In this document: positions 9,035 through 16,988 of the stretch, piece after piece
How the letters are laid out: each line of letters begins with the position of its first letter
Numbering within the stretch: position 1 is the first letter of the stretch
NCBI GenBank assembly: GCA_016710115.1
Contig: JADJLN010000020.1
Span: forward strand, 1 to 18,046
Length of the DNA stretch: 18,046 bases
DNA from: Saprospiraceae bacterium
GTDB taxonomy: Bacteria; Bacteroidota; Bacteroidia; Chitinophagales; Saprospiraceae
Direction of reading: 5' to 3'
The notes under the pieces: model-generated
Told to the model about the DNA's origin: nothing
Databases searched by the model: none
The model's input: only the letters and a program-made list of their open reading frames with translations
Made by a program: the position numbers and the translations under genes

Positions 9035-11869
9035 TCAAGGATGGAGAAAGAGGGGGAACGCAGTTGAGGTGTCTGCATCATACAGGGTCAGGAAGTATCT
9101 TCCGGGTGGCCATTCAGCCATCGAAAATGAAGCAGGGTTGCCCAGAGGCATGGTCAACCAGATGCGACCAACCAGATCGACCACTTCCAGCTTTGCTATT
9201 CCTGGATTCGCATGAAGTGCTGTGATCATTACCTGTCCGTCAGGGCCGGGCCCGGTCACTTTCCAATCCGGTTCGTTCCCGTCTATCCGGATCACACGAA
9301 TCGGGCTGTAGCTGAAGCTGCCGTCCAGGTCTTCCTGTCGGATGCGATAATAATTCAGGCCTTTTTCCGGGGAATAGTGGTCGAACAGATAGTGCTGGAT
9401 GCCAGAGGATGAGGTGCCGGGGGCCATGCGACCGAGCATGTCAAAGGCGAGTCCATCTGTACTGTGTTCGGCTGAGAAATAGCTGTTTTCTGTTTCCTGC
9501 ACGGTTGACCACATGAGTCGAACACCATCATCAACAGGGACTACCTGGAAATCGACCCACGTGACCGGCAACGGTTGATCTGCTCCATAGAGATCAATAC
9601 GATCCAGGTCATCCAGCCATCTGGTCAGGCCTGTGGGGCAGGGGTCGTACACACCGTCCAGCGCCAGTGCGTACCAGGGAGCCATGGCCAGGACTGGAAT
9701 GACCGTGATCTGTACATCATGGTTGGAGCCACTTTCCGGTTCGAGGTTCCAGCCTCCACAGTACAGGAAATAGTCATATTCACCGGCAGGGATACCTGGT
9801 GGAGGATTCGTACAGGAGGCAACACCCGGGGCGGGACCGAGGGGATCAAAATAGCCAAGCAGATTTGGAGCATCTGTTGTGGTGATGTCCAGTTTGAAAT
9901 GTGCATAATGGGCCGCATTACCAACTGGAAAATCATATCCGTTGGTCCCTGAAAGCAGATCCCTGCGCAACCGGCCTTCGATATATGCGTCGGGACCAAA
10001 ATTGAGGATGGAAGCCGGCACTGTTGTCTGTAGCCGGATCTCTGACGTCCCACCGGTGTTCACATTGTCGCCACCTTCAAATTCCAGCATATTGGTCACG
10101 ACGGCATGGAGCAGAAAGAGGGCTTCCGCTCCGATCGTCAGATGCGTGGTGCGGAAGTGGTCTGCTTCACCTTCGATGGTAGCTGGCTGACCAAACCGGA
10201 CCTCGCCATTGCCATGGGTGTGCTGGAGGATTCCTTCCAGTTGCATTCCGGAACCGGTACATTCGATCAGCAGGCCATGAGGGGTATTGCCATTGTATGC
10301 TTCATTCGAGAGCACACAACCGGCACGTACCACCAGGTCTCCCTGGAGGAGGAGGTTCTGTTTCTGATTATGCACGGTGACCGTCCCTGTTCCTTCGCCT
10401 CCGATATCCAGGACTTGCTGGATGGTCAGGGTGCCAAATTCATTGATCCTGCTGGTCAGCCCATTGAAGTTATAATGGCCGGCCATGCTTTCAAAGATCA
10501 GCTGGCCATAGCTCCAGTTGGATGAAGAAACAGAGAGGGTGTTTCCCACATAGCGATAGATCGCGACAGATCCTGGGGGCAACTGCGGCGATCCCGGACT
10601 GATCATGTAGTTGTCCCTGTATTCGGAGGCAGCGCTGTTGCCTGTTTTGATCCAGGTGGCTGAGTTGCCCATCAGCCAGCGGGCGCCGGACTGAAAACGC
10701 AGCCCGTTTGTTCCACCCATACCGTGATCGATCAGAGTGCCTTCAACCCGGCATTGGGGAAGCGGCCCAGCGGAGGCAATTTCAAGGCGGGTAGTTGACG
10801 GGATTTCCAGGGATGCACCTGCATCGATAACCAGGTCATCAATGACGATGTCCTGATCCAGGACTACCACATGCTGAACGGTCACCTGCTCGCTGTTGTC
10901 CCAGACAGGATATGCGCCCGCATTGGACCAGGAGACGCCCTGGTCGGGCGAAACTTCCCAGATCCCCGGATCACTCCAGACACCGTTCGTGATGGTTCTG
11001 AACCAGGCTGAGGACACATCATCATCGAGGATGGTGGCCGTATGATCAGACAGGATGATGTCGGCTGATCCACTCAGAAGATCCAGATGGAGATCGACGG
11101 TTTCATCTCCTTCGACCAGACCATCGCCCTGGATGGCGAGTGTGACAAATTGTGTGTCCGGGTAATTCCCACCGGTCTCGAATGTCAGAACGACTGGCAG
11201 AAAAGAATAGTCCACATCCGGTGTTGCGGAACCGGTCAGGAAGTCGCTGACCTGGATTTCTACGGGACCGGAGGGAGGTGATTGCATGACGATCCCGATC
11301 GCGTGATCATGTTCGCCCACATGACCTTCCAGTGCGGATGATGTGGCAAATACAAATCCCAACTCAGGCGATAAGACGCCATTTGTGATCAGGACATCAT
11401 CCAGTCCGACATTGCCGACATCCTTGGAATACAGCCAGCGGACATAGCGCATTTCCGGTTCGAGATCGAGAGTGACCGGCTGACAATTACCGATCGGTGT
11501 GCAACCGCTGCAGGGGCCGTACTGATCCAATACGATCCAGGAATTATTGTCTGCAGAAGCGGCCAGTTGGAGCGCAGATGATCCACCCATGCTGGCATTT
11601 TTCAGGGAAAAGGTCAGCTGGTCGGGACCATCAGAAAAGGCAACCAGATAATATTCACCATCCTGATCCAGGCGGCCCATCTCGTTACCGGAACAGGCAA
11701 AACCGGTATTGTAACACCGATCAGTATTGTTCCCATTCCCATCCGTCCAGCCTGAAGGAGGTGATGGATCACACCATGTGGATCGGGAAAGTGGAAGAGG
11801 TGACTGTGCCTGGGCAGCACTTAAACAGCAACAGAACAATCCTGTCAGGATGGAGCGCAACACAACCAT
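9035..11869 (-). CDS. Secreted T9SS cargo protein with Calx-beta domain and C-terminal sorting domain
   Basis: An intact 944-residue protein, probably exported to the cell surface or medium by the type IX system. Residues 1-22 are a signal peptide ending in AQA. Residues 30-165 form a jelly-roll-like sandwich rich in Cys (CYNTGFACSG, GPCSGCTPIGNC). Residues about 170-284 are a Calx-beta domain (GSATPDVDYSFLPVVLTFETG, then DGLVEGDETVDLHLDL, closing with ATILDDD). Residues about 290-760 look like a beta-helix with GxWSDPGIW-type opening strands. From about 766 comes the module that usually precedes sorting domains (LPVTWVDFQ, ETENSYFSAEHSTDG, GLNYYRIRQEDLDGSFSYSP). The last 80 residues are the sorting domain (LEVVDLVGRIW, WPPGRYFLTLYD). 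No enzyme motif is seen; an adhesin or matrix role is possible. It is the only long gene here without a frame break. Confidence 0.85.
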   Translation of the reverse strand: MVVLRSILTGLFCCCLSAAQAQSPLPLSRSTWCDPSPPSGWTDGNGNNTDRCYNTGFACSGNEMGRLDQDGEYYLVAFSDGPDQLTFSLKNASMGGSSALQLAASADNNSWIVLDQYGPCSGCTPIGNCQPVTLDLEPEMRYVRWLYSKDVGNVGLDDVLITNGVLSPELGFVFATSSALEGHVGEHDHAIGIVMQSPPSGPVEIQVSDFLTGSATPDVDYSFLPVVLTFETGGNYPDTQFVTLAIQGDGLVEGDETVDLHLDLLSGSADIILSDHTATILDDDVSSAWFRTITNGVWSDPGIWEVSPDQGVSWSNAGAYPVWDNSEQVTVQHVVVLDQDIVIDDLVIDAGASLEIPSTTRLEIASAGPLPQCRVEGTLIDHGMGGTNGLRFQSGARWLMGNSATWIKTGNSAASEYRDNYMISPGSPQLPPGSVAIYRYVGNTLSVSSSNWSYGQLIFESMAGHYNFNGLTSRINEFGTLTIQQVLDIGGEGTGTVTVHNQKQNLLLQGDLVVRAGCVLSNEAYNGNTPHGLLIECTGSGMQLEGILQHTHGNGEVRFGQPATIEGEADHFRTTHLTIGAEALFLLHAVVTNMLEFEGGDNVNTGGTSEIRLQTTVPASILNFGPDAYIEGRLRRDLLSGTNGYDFPVGNAAHYAHFKLDITTTDAPNLLGYFDPLGPAPGVASCTNPPPGIPAGEYDYFLYCGGWNLEPESGSNHDVQITVIPVLAMAPWYALALDGVYDPCPTGLTRWLDDLDRIDLYGADQPLPVTWVDFQVVPVDDGVRLMWSTVQETENSYFSAEHSTDGLAFDMLGRMAPGTSSSGIQHYLFDHYSPEKGLNYYRIRQEDLDGSFSYSPIRVIRIDGNEPDWKVTGPGPDGQVMITALHANPGIAKLEVVDLVGRIWLTMPLGNPASFSMAEWPPGRYFLTLYDADTSTAFPLFLHP

Positions 11870-12146
11870 GATGAGACATTTTTACGTTGATCCCGCAAAG
11901 GGAAAAACGGAGGAATGTCGACAGCACGGCAACTGACTGGAACAGGGAAATAGGAGAGGGAAACAGGTGGAAATGGAATTCCGTCAGAATTGTCGAATCC
12001 AAACTAGTTCTGGATCAACGGACTGCTGGACTGCAGACATCCTCCGGCCTTGTCAATGTTGTGTTCTCCGATTAAGGATGATGCTAAATTAAAATTGACA
12101 GGACTGGATGACCAAGGGGATGGGCGTTAAAGAAATGATAAAGTCG
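11870..12146. other. Spacer upstream of the 944-residue T9SS gene
   Basis: This should hold the promoter of the minus-strand T9SS gene. The nearest candidate, TCCCTTTG on the minus strand around 11898-11905, misses the second base of TAnnTTTG, so I do not call it. No gene or structured RNA is recognised. Confidence 0.4.
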
Positions 12147-12181
12147 AAGGCGGAAGGCGGAAATCGGGAGTGGGAAGGTGG
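12147..12181. repeat. Heptamer array 1 (AAGGCGG/AAATCGG family, 5 units)
   Basis: Five 7-base units in exact register: AAGGCGG, AAGGCGG, AAATCGG, GAGTGGG, AAGGTGG. The array runs straight into the first 89-base core unit at 12182. Confidence 0.9.
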
Positions 12182-12270
12182 AATCGTACCGGCTGCTTTA
12201 GCTGCCGTAACGAAATCGACTGTTTTTCGAGAGGCAAAGAAAGGAACTGTGTTACGAAGGGGCAATACGG
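12182..12270. repeat. 89-base core repeat, copy A
   Basis: Starts AATCGTACCGGCTGC and ends GGCAATACGG. It contains an imperfect hairpin around CTTTA (CGGCTGC-TTTA-GCTGCCG, one T-T mismatch), and a 6-base inverted pair CGTAAC (12206-12211) and GTTACG (12251-12256). Copy B matches it at 83 of 89 positions with no gaps. It is flanked on both sides by heptamer arrays whose register meets its ends exactly. Confidence 0.9.
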
Positions 12271-12340
12271 AAATCGGAAGGCGGAAATCGGAAATTGGAA
12301 ATCGGAAGGTGGAATTCGGAAGTGGGAAGGTGGAAGGCGG
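12271..12340. repeat. Heptamer array 2 (10 units in exact register)
   Basis: Ten consecutive 7-base units fill 70 bases: AAATCGG, AAGGCGG, AAATCGG, AAATTGG, AAATCGG, AAGGTGG, AATTCGG, AAGTGGG, AAGGTGG, AAGGCGG. Every unit starts AA and ends GG; variation is confined to the middle three bases. There are no indels, although substitutions are common. Confidence 0.95.
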
Positions 12341-12429
12341 AATCGTACCGGCTGCTTTAGCTGCCGTAACGAATTCGACTGTTTTTCGAAAGGCAAGGAA
12401 AGGGACTGTGTTACGATGGAGCAATACGG
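12341..12429. repeat. 89-base core repeat, copy B
   Basis: Same length and ends as copy A. The six differences are substitutions (two A/T, four A/G) with no indel. The CTTTA hairpin and the CGTAAC/GTTACG pair are unchanged. Confidence 0.9.
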
Positions 12430-12480
12430 AAATCGGAAATCGGAAATTGGAAATTGGAAATCGGAAGGGGGGGGGGAGGG
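12430..12480. repeat. Heptamer array 3 with a 10-G run
   Basis: Five units in register (AAATCGG, AAATCGG, AAATTGG, AAATTGG, AAATCGG; 12430-12464), then 16 bases that look like two units disrupted by a run of ten G (12467-12476). The G run is both a slippage site and a likely sequencing error site. Confidence 0.9.
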
Positions 12481-12545
12481 AATCGTACCGGCTGCTTTAG
12501 CTGCCGTGCCAGATTGATAGAACTATCTTTTCGAAGGGAGAAATG
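12481..12545. repeat. 89-base core repeat, copy C (partial, diverged)
   Basis: The first 27 bases are identical to copies A and B (AATCGTACCGGCTGCTTTAG onwards). After GCTGCCGT the match becomes patchy; a CTATCTTTTCGAAGGGAGAAA stretch is still alignable to the middle of copy B. No heptamer array follows. Confidence 0.8.
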
Positions 12546-12892
12546 AATAAGAAATCAGAAAGGTGGAATGGGGAGACATAATCTTGCTTTATAGATAGGT
12601 TAGAAGCCCTGAAGGGGCGCAAACAAAGGGAAATACCTGTTTTCTGTGGCGGAGGAATTCGGGAAAGCAGAAATTGGAAATCAACTCCCAGGACCGAAAA
12701 TCGATTGATTTTGCCACAAAGGCAGGAAGGACACGAAGGCTCACAAAGAGAGAATCTGAACACGAACAACTGTAAGCCAAACAAGAATAGAGGGCGCTTA
12801 AAAAGTAGAAGTCGGAAATCATATTCCAGGACTGATTGCTGAGGGCCGCAGATCAGTAGTGTGAAGAGAGTGAGGAATAAAGGGCGAAAAGG
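12546..12892. other. Gene-free spacer with scattered repeat fragments
   Basis: No gene is supported. Fragments seen are GCCCTGAAGGGGC at 12606-12618, isolated heptamer-like words (AAATTGG at 12671-12677, AAGTCGG near 12808), and a purine-rich stretch at 12713-12750 in which CACAAAG or CACGAAG recurs at 12715, 12732 and 12742. These look like worn members of dispersed intergenic families. Confidence 0.5.
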
Positions 12893-12927
12893 TGTTGGGC
12901 CTTAGGTGTTGGGTGTTGGGTTTTCGG
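12893..12927. repeat. Heptamer array with different words (TGTTGGG)
   Basis: Five units in register: TGTTGGG, CCTTAGG, TGTTGGG, TGTTGGG, TTTTCGG. The last word is the reverse complement of the CCGAAAA unit of the array at 7655. Confidence 0.8.
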
Positions 12928-12977
12928 CCATTTGAATTTGAGCATTGGAACTTACCTGGCCGCCTGCAAGCGGGTTT

Positions 12978-13005
12978 GCGATTTGAATTTTGCGATTTGT
13001 GATTT
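12978..13005. repeat. Heptamer array (GCGATTT family, 4 units)
   Basis: GCGATTT, GAATTTT, GCGATTT, GTGATTT in register. On the other strand the words read AAATCGC, AAAATTC, AAATCGC and AAATCAC, close to the AAATCGG words of 12271-12464. Confidence 0.75.
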
Positions 13006-13084
13006 CTGCGGAAGGCGTTATTTCGTTATTGGGGTATTCGTAATTTCGAAAAATAGCCAAAATCCAACATCAAAACCGGCGTTT

Positions 13085-13107
13085 GTAGCGGTGACTTTAG
13101 TCGCCGT
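13085..13107. repeat. CTTTAG hairpin, fourth copy
   Basis: GTAGCGGTGACTTTAGTCGCCG folds into an 8-base stem with two G-T wobbles around TTTA. It has the same layout as the hairpin that begins the core units at 12182, 12341 and 12481 (GTA, CGG, three bases, CTTTAG, three bases, GCCGT), with different stem bases. Confidence 0.75.
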
Positions 13108-13265
13108 GGATAAAAAGAATAAGTCAACGTGGTGCTTTTGAACGTGGAGTTATCCCCATCCTCGACACTGACAATCCGCGCGCTGTGGTAAAGATCAAGA
13201 TCAACAGATAATCAACATCTGAATTTCTTTGCGCCCAGACGATAGCCCTTCGGCCATGTCTGGAT

Positions 13266-13303
13266 CCGCCCCCGACCCCGAGTGCTCGGGGGCGGAGGGG
13301 GTC
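13266..13303. repeat. All-G+C inverted repeat
   Basis: CCGCCCCCGA (13266-13275) is the exact reverse complement of TCGGGGGCGG (13286-13295). A competing inner stem, CCCCGAG with CTCGGGG (13276-13282, 13285-13291), and a GACCCC/GGGGTC pair (13274-13279, 13298-13303) allow other folds. There is no T tract, so it is not a canonical terminator, though it lies about 120 bases beyond the stop of the minus-strand T9SS gene. Confidence 0.7.
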
Positions 13304-13390
13304 AAGGCGTCCGGGCCTATGCGAGGTACAATTTTTGGCCACGGCCAAAGTGAATGCAGAGTGCATCTTATAAACGACTCAAGCGAGCGG

Positions 13391-13418
13391 CGAACAGCGA
13401 ATTGCGAACAGCGAATTG
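13391..13418. repeat. Two 14-base (4 x 7) tandem units next to a stop codon
   Basis: CGAACAG CGAATTG occurs twice in tandem, so it too is built of 7-base words. It ends four bases from the minus-strand stop codon at 13423 and is the first thing downstream of that gene. Confidence 0.8.
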
Positions 13419-13422
13419 CAAA

Positions 13423-16400
13423 TCAATCCTTCTGGAAGCGACCGCTCCACACGCCATCCCGATTACTGACCCGAAGGATATACATCCCTCCGGTTAATGT
13501 AGCAACAGAAACAGGTGTCTGTTCAGCATTTTCGGGACGGTACCACGCAATACGGTACGTCCTTCAGGTGTCAGGACGGTCCAATCTCCGGCACCGGCAT
13601 CAGGACCGGTATGGATGAGATAAATCATGTCACTGGTTACTGTCGGACGAATCGTCCAACTTCCTTTTGTGACTTCTCCATCCATCATCACCGCGCGTAC
13701 AGGGCTGTACTCAAATTGTCCATCAAAATCCACCTGCTTGAGGCGATAATAATTGACACCGGCAGGGGATGCTCGTGCAGAAATTCATAAGTATGGCTCT
13801 GTGTGGACGTACCGGCACCGGTGATGGTCCCCAGATCATCAAATCGGGAACCATCGGTGCTGTGCTGGACCACGAAATAATCGTTGTTGATCTCGGATGC
13901 AGTGGCCCGTGAGGTGGACATTTCGGTCGATCAGCGTCGCATTAAACTGGGTCAGTTCCACAGGTAATACACCTGCCGGACCACCGAGCAGATCAAACCG
14001 GGACCAGGAGGTGAAGTCGGCATTCAAGCCTGTCGGACAGTCGGGGATAACGCGTTTTTTGCAATGGTGTAGGTGGTCAATCCACAATTGGCCGCATCGA
14101 CCAGGGTGAGACTATAGGATTCCGATCCTGTTGCATTCTGTGTGATCAACCAGGAACCACAATTGTTGGTATAGGTATAATCTGTGGCTGGTGGATCGGG
14201 GCAAGAGGAATTTCCGGAACTGACACCGGGTGATCCGGGATCATAAAGGGCATCGATATAGGTCGCTCCGGAGCTGTTGATATCAATGGATACCGGTGCA
14301 TAGGTGCCGGCATTCCCTATCGGCCAGCTGTATGCGATAGTAGTGATATACTGACGCAGAGTACCATTGATATAACTGGATGAGCCTCCTCCGGAAATTG
14401 ATTCGGTCGCCGTATTGAGCAGGGTCAGGATATTTCCATTTGTATTGATCTTGCCATTCGTGAGCGTCAAAATGCCTTCTGCCGGGATGGACAGATTTGA
14501 ACTCAGGGTGAGCCCGCCACCGCTGGTCCGATTCAAGACCAGATTGACTTGATTCAGGATCGATCCACCAACAGAAATGGAACCACTATTTGTACCGACA
14601 AATTCGATGCGGCTGTTATCGCTGCTACCCGATTCCGTGAGTGTGCCATTGATGGTGCAATCGCCAGACACCTGGATAATGCCATTTGACGCCGAACCAC
14701 TCAGATTCAAGATCGCGGTAGCGTCGATAATGAGATCGCCGCTTACGGTGGTCGTGTTCTCTGATCCGATCATCTGTAAATTACCAGAACCGGTGTGTTT
14801 TACATGAAAATCACCGGCGATATTGTCGAGATCACCATTGAGGTTGATGGCTCCGGATTGACCTGAAAAATTCCAGGTAAAATGATGGAAACTCTGTCCC
14901 AAACCATCCGGGCGCCCTGTGCCGCCGGACTGGAGTATCTCGCATGTCGAGCCGGAGTTCCAGGTACAGTTCGGGATGGTGCCGTTCGACCCAGACACAT
15001 TGTGCTGGTATTTACCTGAAGTGGTGATGACAATACTGCCAGAGCTGGCGATCGAGGATCCATTTATCAATGTGCCAGCAACCGTCAGGTCGTCACCCGT
15101 TCCGTCAGCAATGCTTAAAGTACCTCCGGTAATATTGAGTGTACTTCCTGATGCAACAGTCAATTGATCAACCGTTACACTTGCAGCCACAGTAACTGTA
15201 TGCCCATTTGAATCGTGATGCTAAAATCATCCTCATCTGGTCCTTTTGTTGCGGCAAACCGGGGACTATTGTTATTTCAGGCGATGTTTCCCAAGTTTTT
15301 GCCGTGGAGAAATTACCCGTTGCTTTGGATCGATAATGCAAAGGTGAAGGAGGCGTGGTGATGCAAATTGTAAAATCGCCGCCACCTGCATCGTAATCGT
15401 AAACACGAACATAATAAGTAGCTGCAGGGGTCAATCCGGTTGCCGTAATGACTTCAATGCCATCCGCAGTGGTGGCATCCGAGCAGTCGATATTTGTCCC
15501 GTTGCAGGCCCCGCTGCGCAGGTCGATCACCGCATCCATATTGGCGGCCCCGTCGACGGTGATAATATGGGTGGAATTTGCGGCGACAAAGGAATACCAG
15601 ACATCATCAGTCGGCATCGCCGGCAAAGCCGGCACAGGTGATTGCACTGATACTTTCTGTAGCGTTGATACTACTACCGCTGGTGGCGGCATCGCAGGTC
15701 AGGTCTGTGTCTACGGTCAAGACTGTTGCACCCGTGCAGTCGTCATTTACTGGTGCAGTAGAAGCACTGCCCGTCAGTTTATCACTTGTTCGATAACATT
15801 CGCTGCCGGCCATCCCATCAAATTCATACAACGCATAATGATATGTTGTATTTGCAGTTAATGCCGTGATTGTTGCTGATGTTCCTGTGCCTTTGTAAAC
15901 AACATAATTCCCAGTTCCAATTTCGTCGCCAGATCCAAAAGCAGCATTGGCCGTGTATGTCGTGCTATTTACCGGATCAGCATCGACAGCTCCACCTTGT
16001 CGTGCCACCACCAATATATTTGCCCCATTCCCCGCATCCAGAAATACTCATTTGAGTGGGATCAATATTAGTTACTCCAAAACTGGTGGCTTGGGATGTG
16101 GGGGGGGTGCAAGCTGTAGCATTAATAACAATATCGTCCAACGCAAATTCATCTCGACTTCCTGTCCCCCCTACATCGGCTCCTGTCCATCTCAAGTAAT
16201 AATTTGACCCGTTGGTAATGGCGAGAGAACTTAAGGTAATTGACTCTGGATTATTTATAAATCCATTTCCATCTAAATCTTCTGGCGAAGTATATGTTAT
16301 TACTTCAGAGTAAGTAGAATTATCTTGGGAATGAGAGAAGTTGAAAGAACTGGACCTATTTTGATCATTTCTAACATATAAATCATATGATAGATCAAGC

Positions 16401-16828
16401 GAAGTGATAGTTGAACCGGAATTATTATAAATTTTTAAAGTTACTGTTTACAGAGCCCAATCCGATCCACCCGGTTGAATTCCCAAACTATTAGAGCCTG
16501 GTCCTGTAAATGAATAGATTCCTCCTGTTGTAACAGCAACAGCACTAATCCCCCTAGTATAGTCTGTATTTCCGGTAATTTGAGTACCTCCAAATACTAA
16601 GTCCCCATTACTCCAACCTGTAACCGACCATGCATCTGAATCCAATCTCCCACCAGAAGGAGTTGGTTCAAATCCTGCACCAGCAAATGCCCCAATGCTT
16701 ACACCTGAAATTGTGCCTTCAAAATCAATTGTATAGTCTGTAGAAACAGCATCAATTGACAACTGCCCCCAAACCCCTCCGCCTGCCAGCAGGAAGGTGA
16801 TCAAAAAGAATATCTGTTTGTGTGTCAT
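13423..16828 (-). CDS. Secreted T9SS cargo protein, multidomain (frameshifted)
   Basis: A large surface or secreted protein of about 1130 codons. ATG 16828 opens a signal peptide (MTHKQIFFLITFLLAGGGVWG, then Q). An N-terminal jelly-roll follows across a break near 16447 (DYTIDFEGTISG, then SLDLSYDLYVRND, LRWTGADVGGTGSRDEFALD). A fibronectin-like segment has GNYVVYKGTGTSATITAL and NTTYHYALYEFDG. Next is a domain with DVWYSFVAANSTHIITVDG and TYYVRVYDYDAGGGDFTICI, then a long beta-helix rich in Ser and Gly (14100-15190; SGDLIIDATAILNLSG, LTLSSNLSIPAEGILTLTNG). The module LPVELTQFNATLIDRN, NNDYFVVQHSTDG and FDGQFEYSPV precedes a sorting domain ending LTGGMYILRVSNRDGV, then WSGRFQKD and TGA. There are breaks near 16447, 16040, 15620, 15230, 14060, 13910, 13780 and 13550. 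The first 750 bases are more A+T-rich than the rest. Its architecture parallels that of the 944-residue protein. Confidence 0.8.
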
Positions 16829-16943
16829 TTTGGGCTTCACTTGTGAATTAAGGAAATCCGGGCCATTCAGCTGGACAGATATGTGGGGGGAAAGTCCTCC
16901 GATCCGCATACCTTCACCGCTGAATATCAGGTAGTTTAATCTG

Positions 16944-16951
16944 CAAAAATA
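16944..16951 (-). promoter_or_regulatory. Bacteroidota -7 promoter box (TATTTTTG) for the second T9SS gene
   Basis: The minus strand reads TATTTTTG, an exact TAnnTTTG match in the 160-base divergent spacer. The start would fall near 16937 and leave a leader of about 110 bases before the ATG at 16828. No clear -33 element is seen. Confidence 0.45.
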
Positions 16952-16953
16952 GG

Positions 16954-16971
16954 GGAAAGCGGCGACTTTCC
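16954..16971. promoter_or_regulatory. Short inverted repeat between divergent genes
   Basis: GGAAAG (16954-16959) and CTTTCC (16966-16971) flank the six bases CGGCGA. It lies just upstream of the minus-strand promoter box and 18 bases before the plus-strand ATG at 16989, the right place for an operator. Six-base arms are common by chance, so the call is weak. Confidence 0.25.
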
Positions 16972-16988
16972 GAAGTTATTGAGCCGAT

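Noticed and set aside
12182..12429. Template/variable repeat pair of a diversity-generating retroelement
   Set aside because: No reverse transcriptase is present. The six differences between copies are A/T and A/G in both directions rather than changes at template adenines, and neither copy lies in a protein gene.
12108..12517. Open frames on both strands across the repeat block, giving repeated peptides such as NRTGCFSCRNE or FRFPISAFRFP
   Set aside because: A 7-base repeat without in-frame stops stays open in all frames and yields 7-residue repeats automatically. There is no start context, no domain, and both strands are equally open.
12181..12545. CRISPR array
   Set aside because: The repeated unit is 89 bases, there are only two full copies, and the sequence between copies is itself a tandem heptamer repeat, not unique spacers. 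No cas gene is present.
11870..13422. A tRNA or rRNA gene, or an insertion sequence in the long gene-free block
   Set aside because: I saw no cloverleaf with a conserved T-loop, no rRNA signature and no transposase frame. The block is explained only by short repeats.
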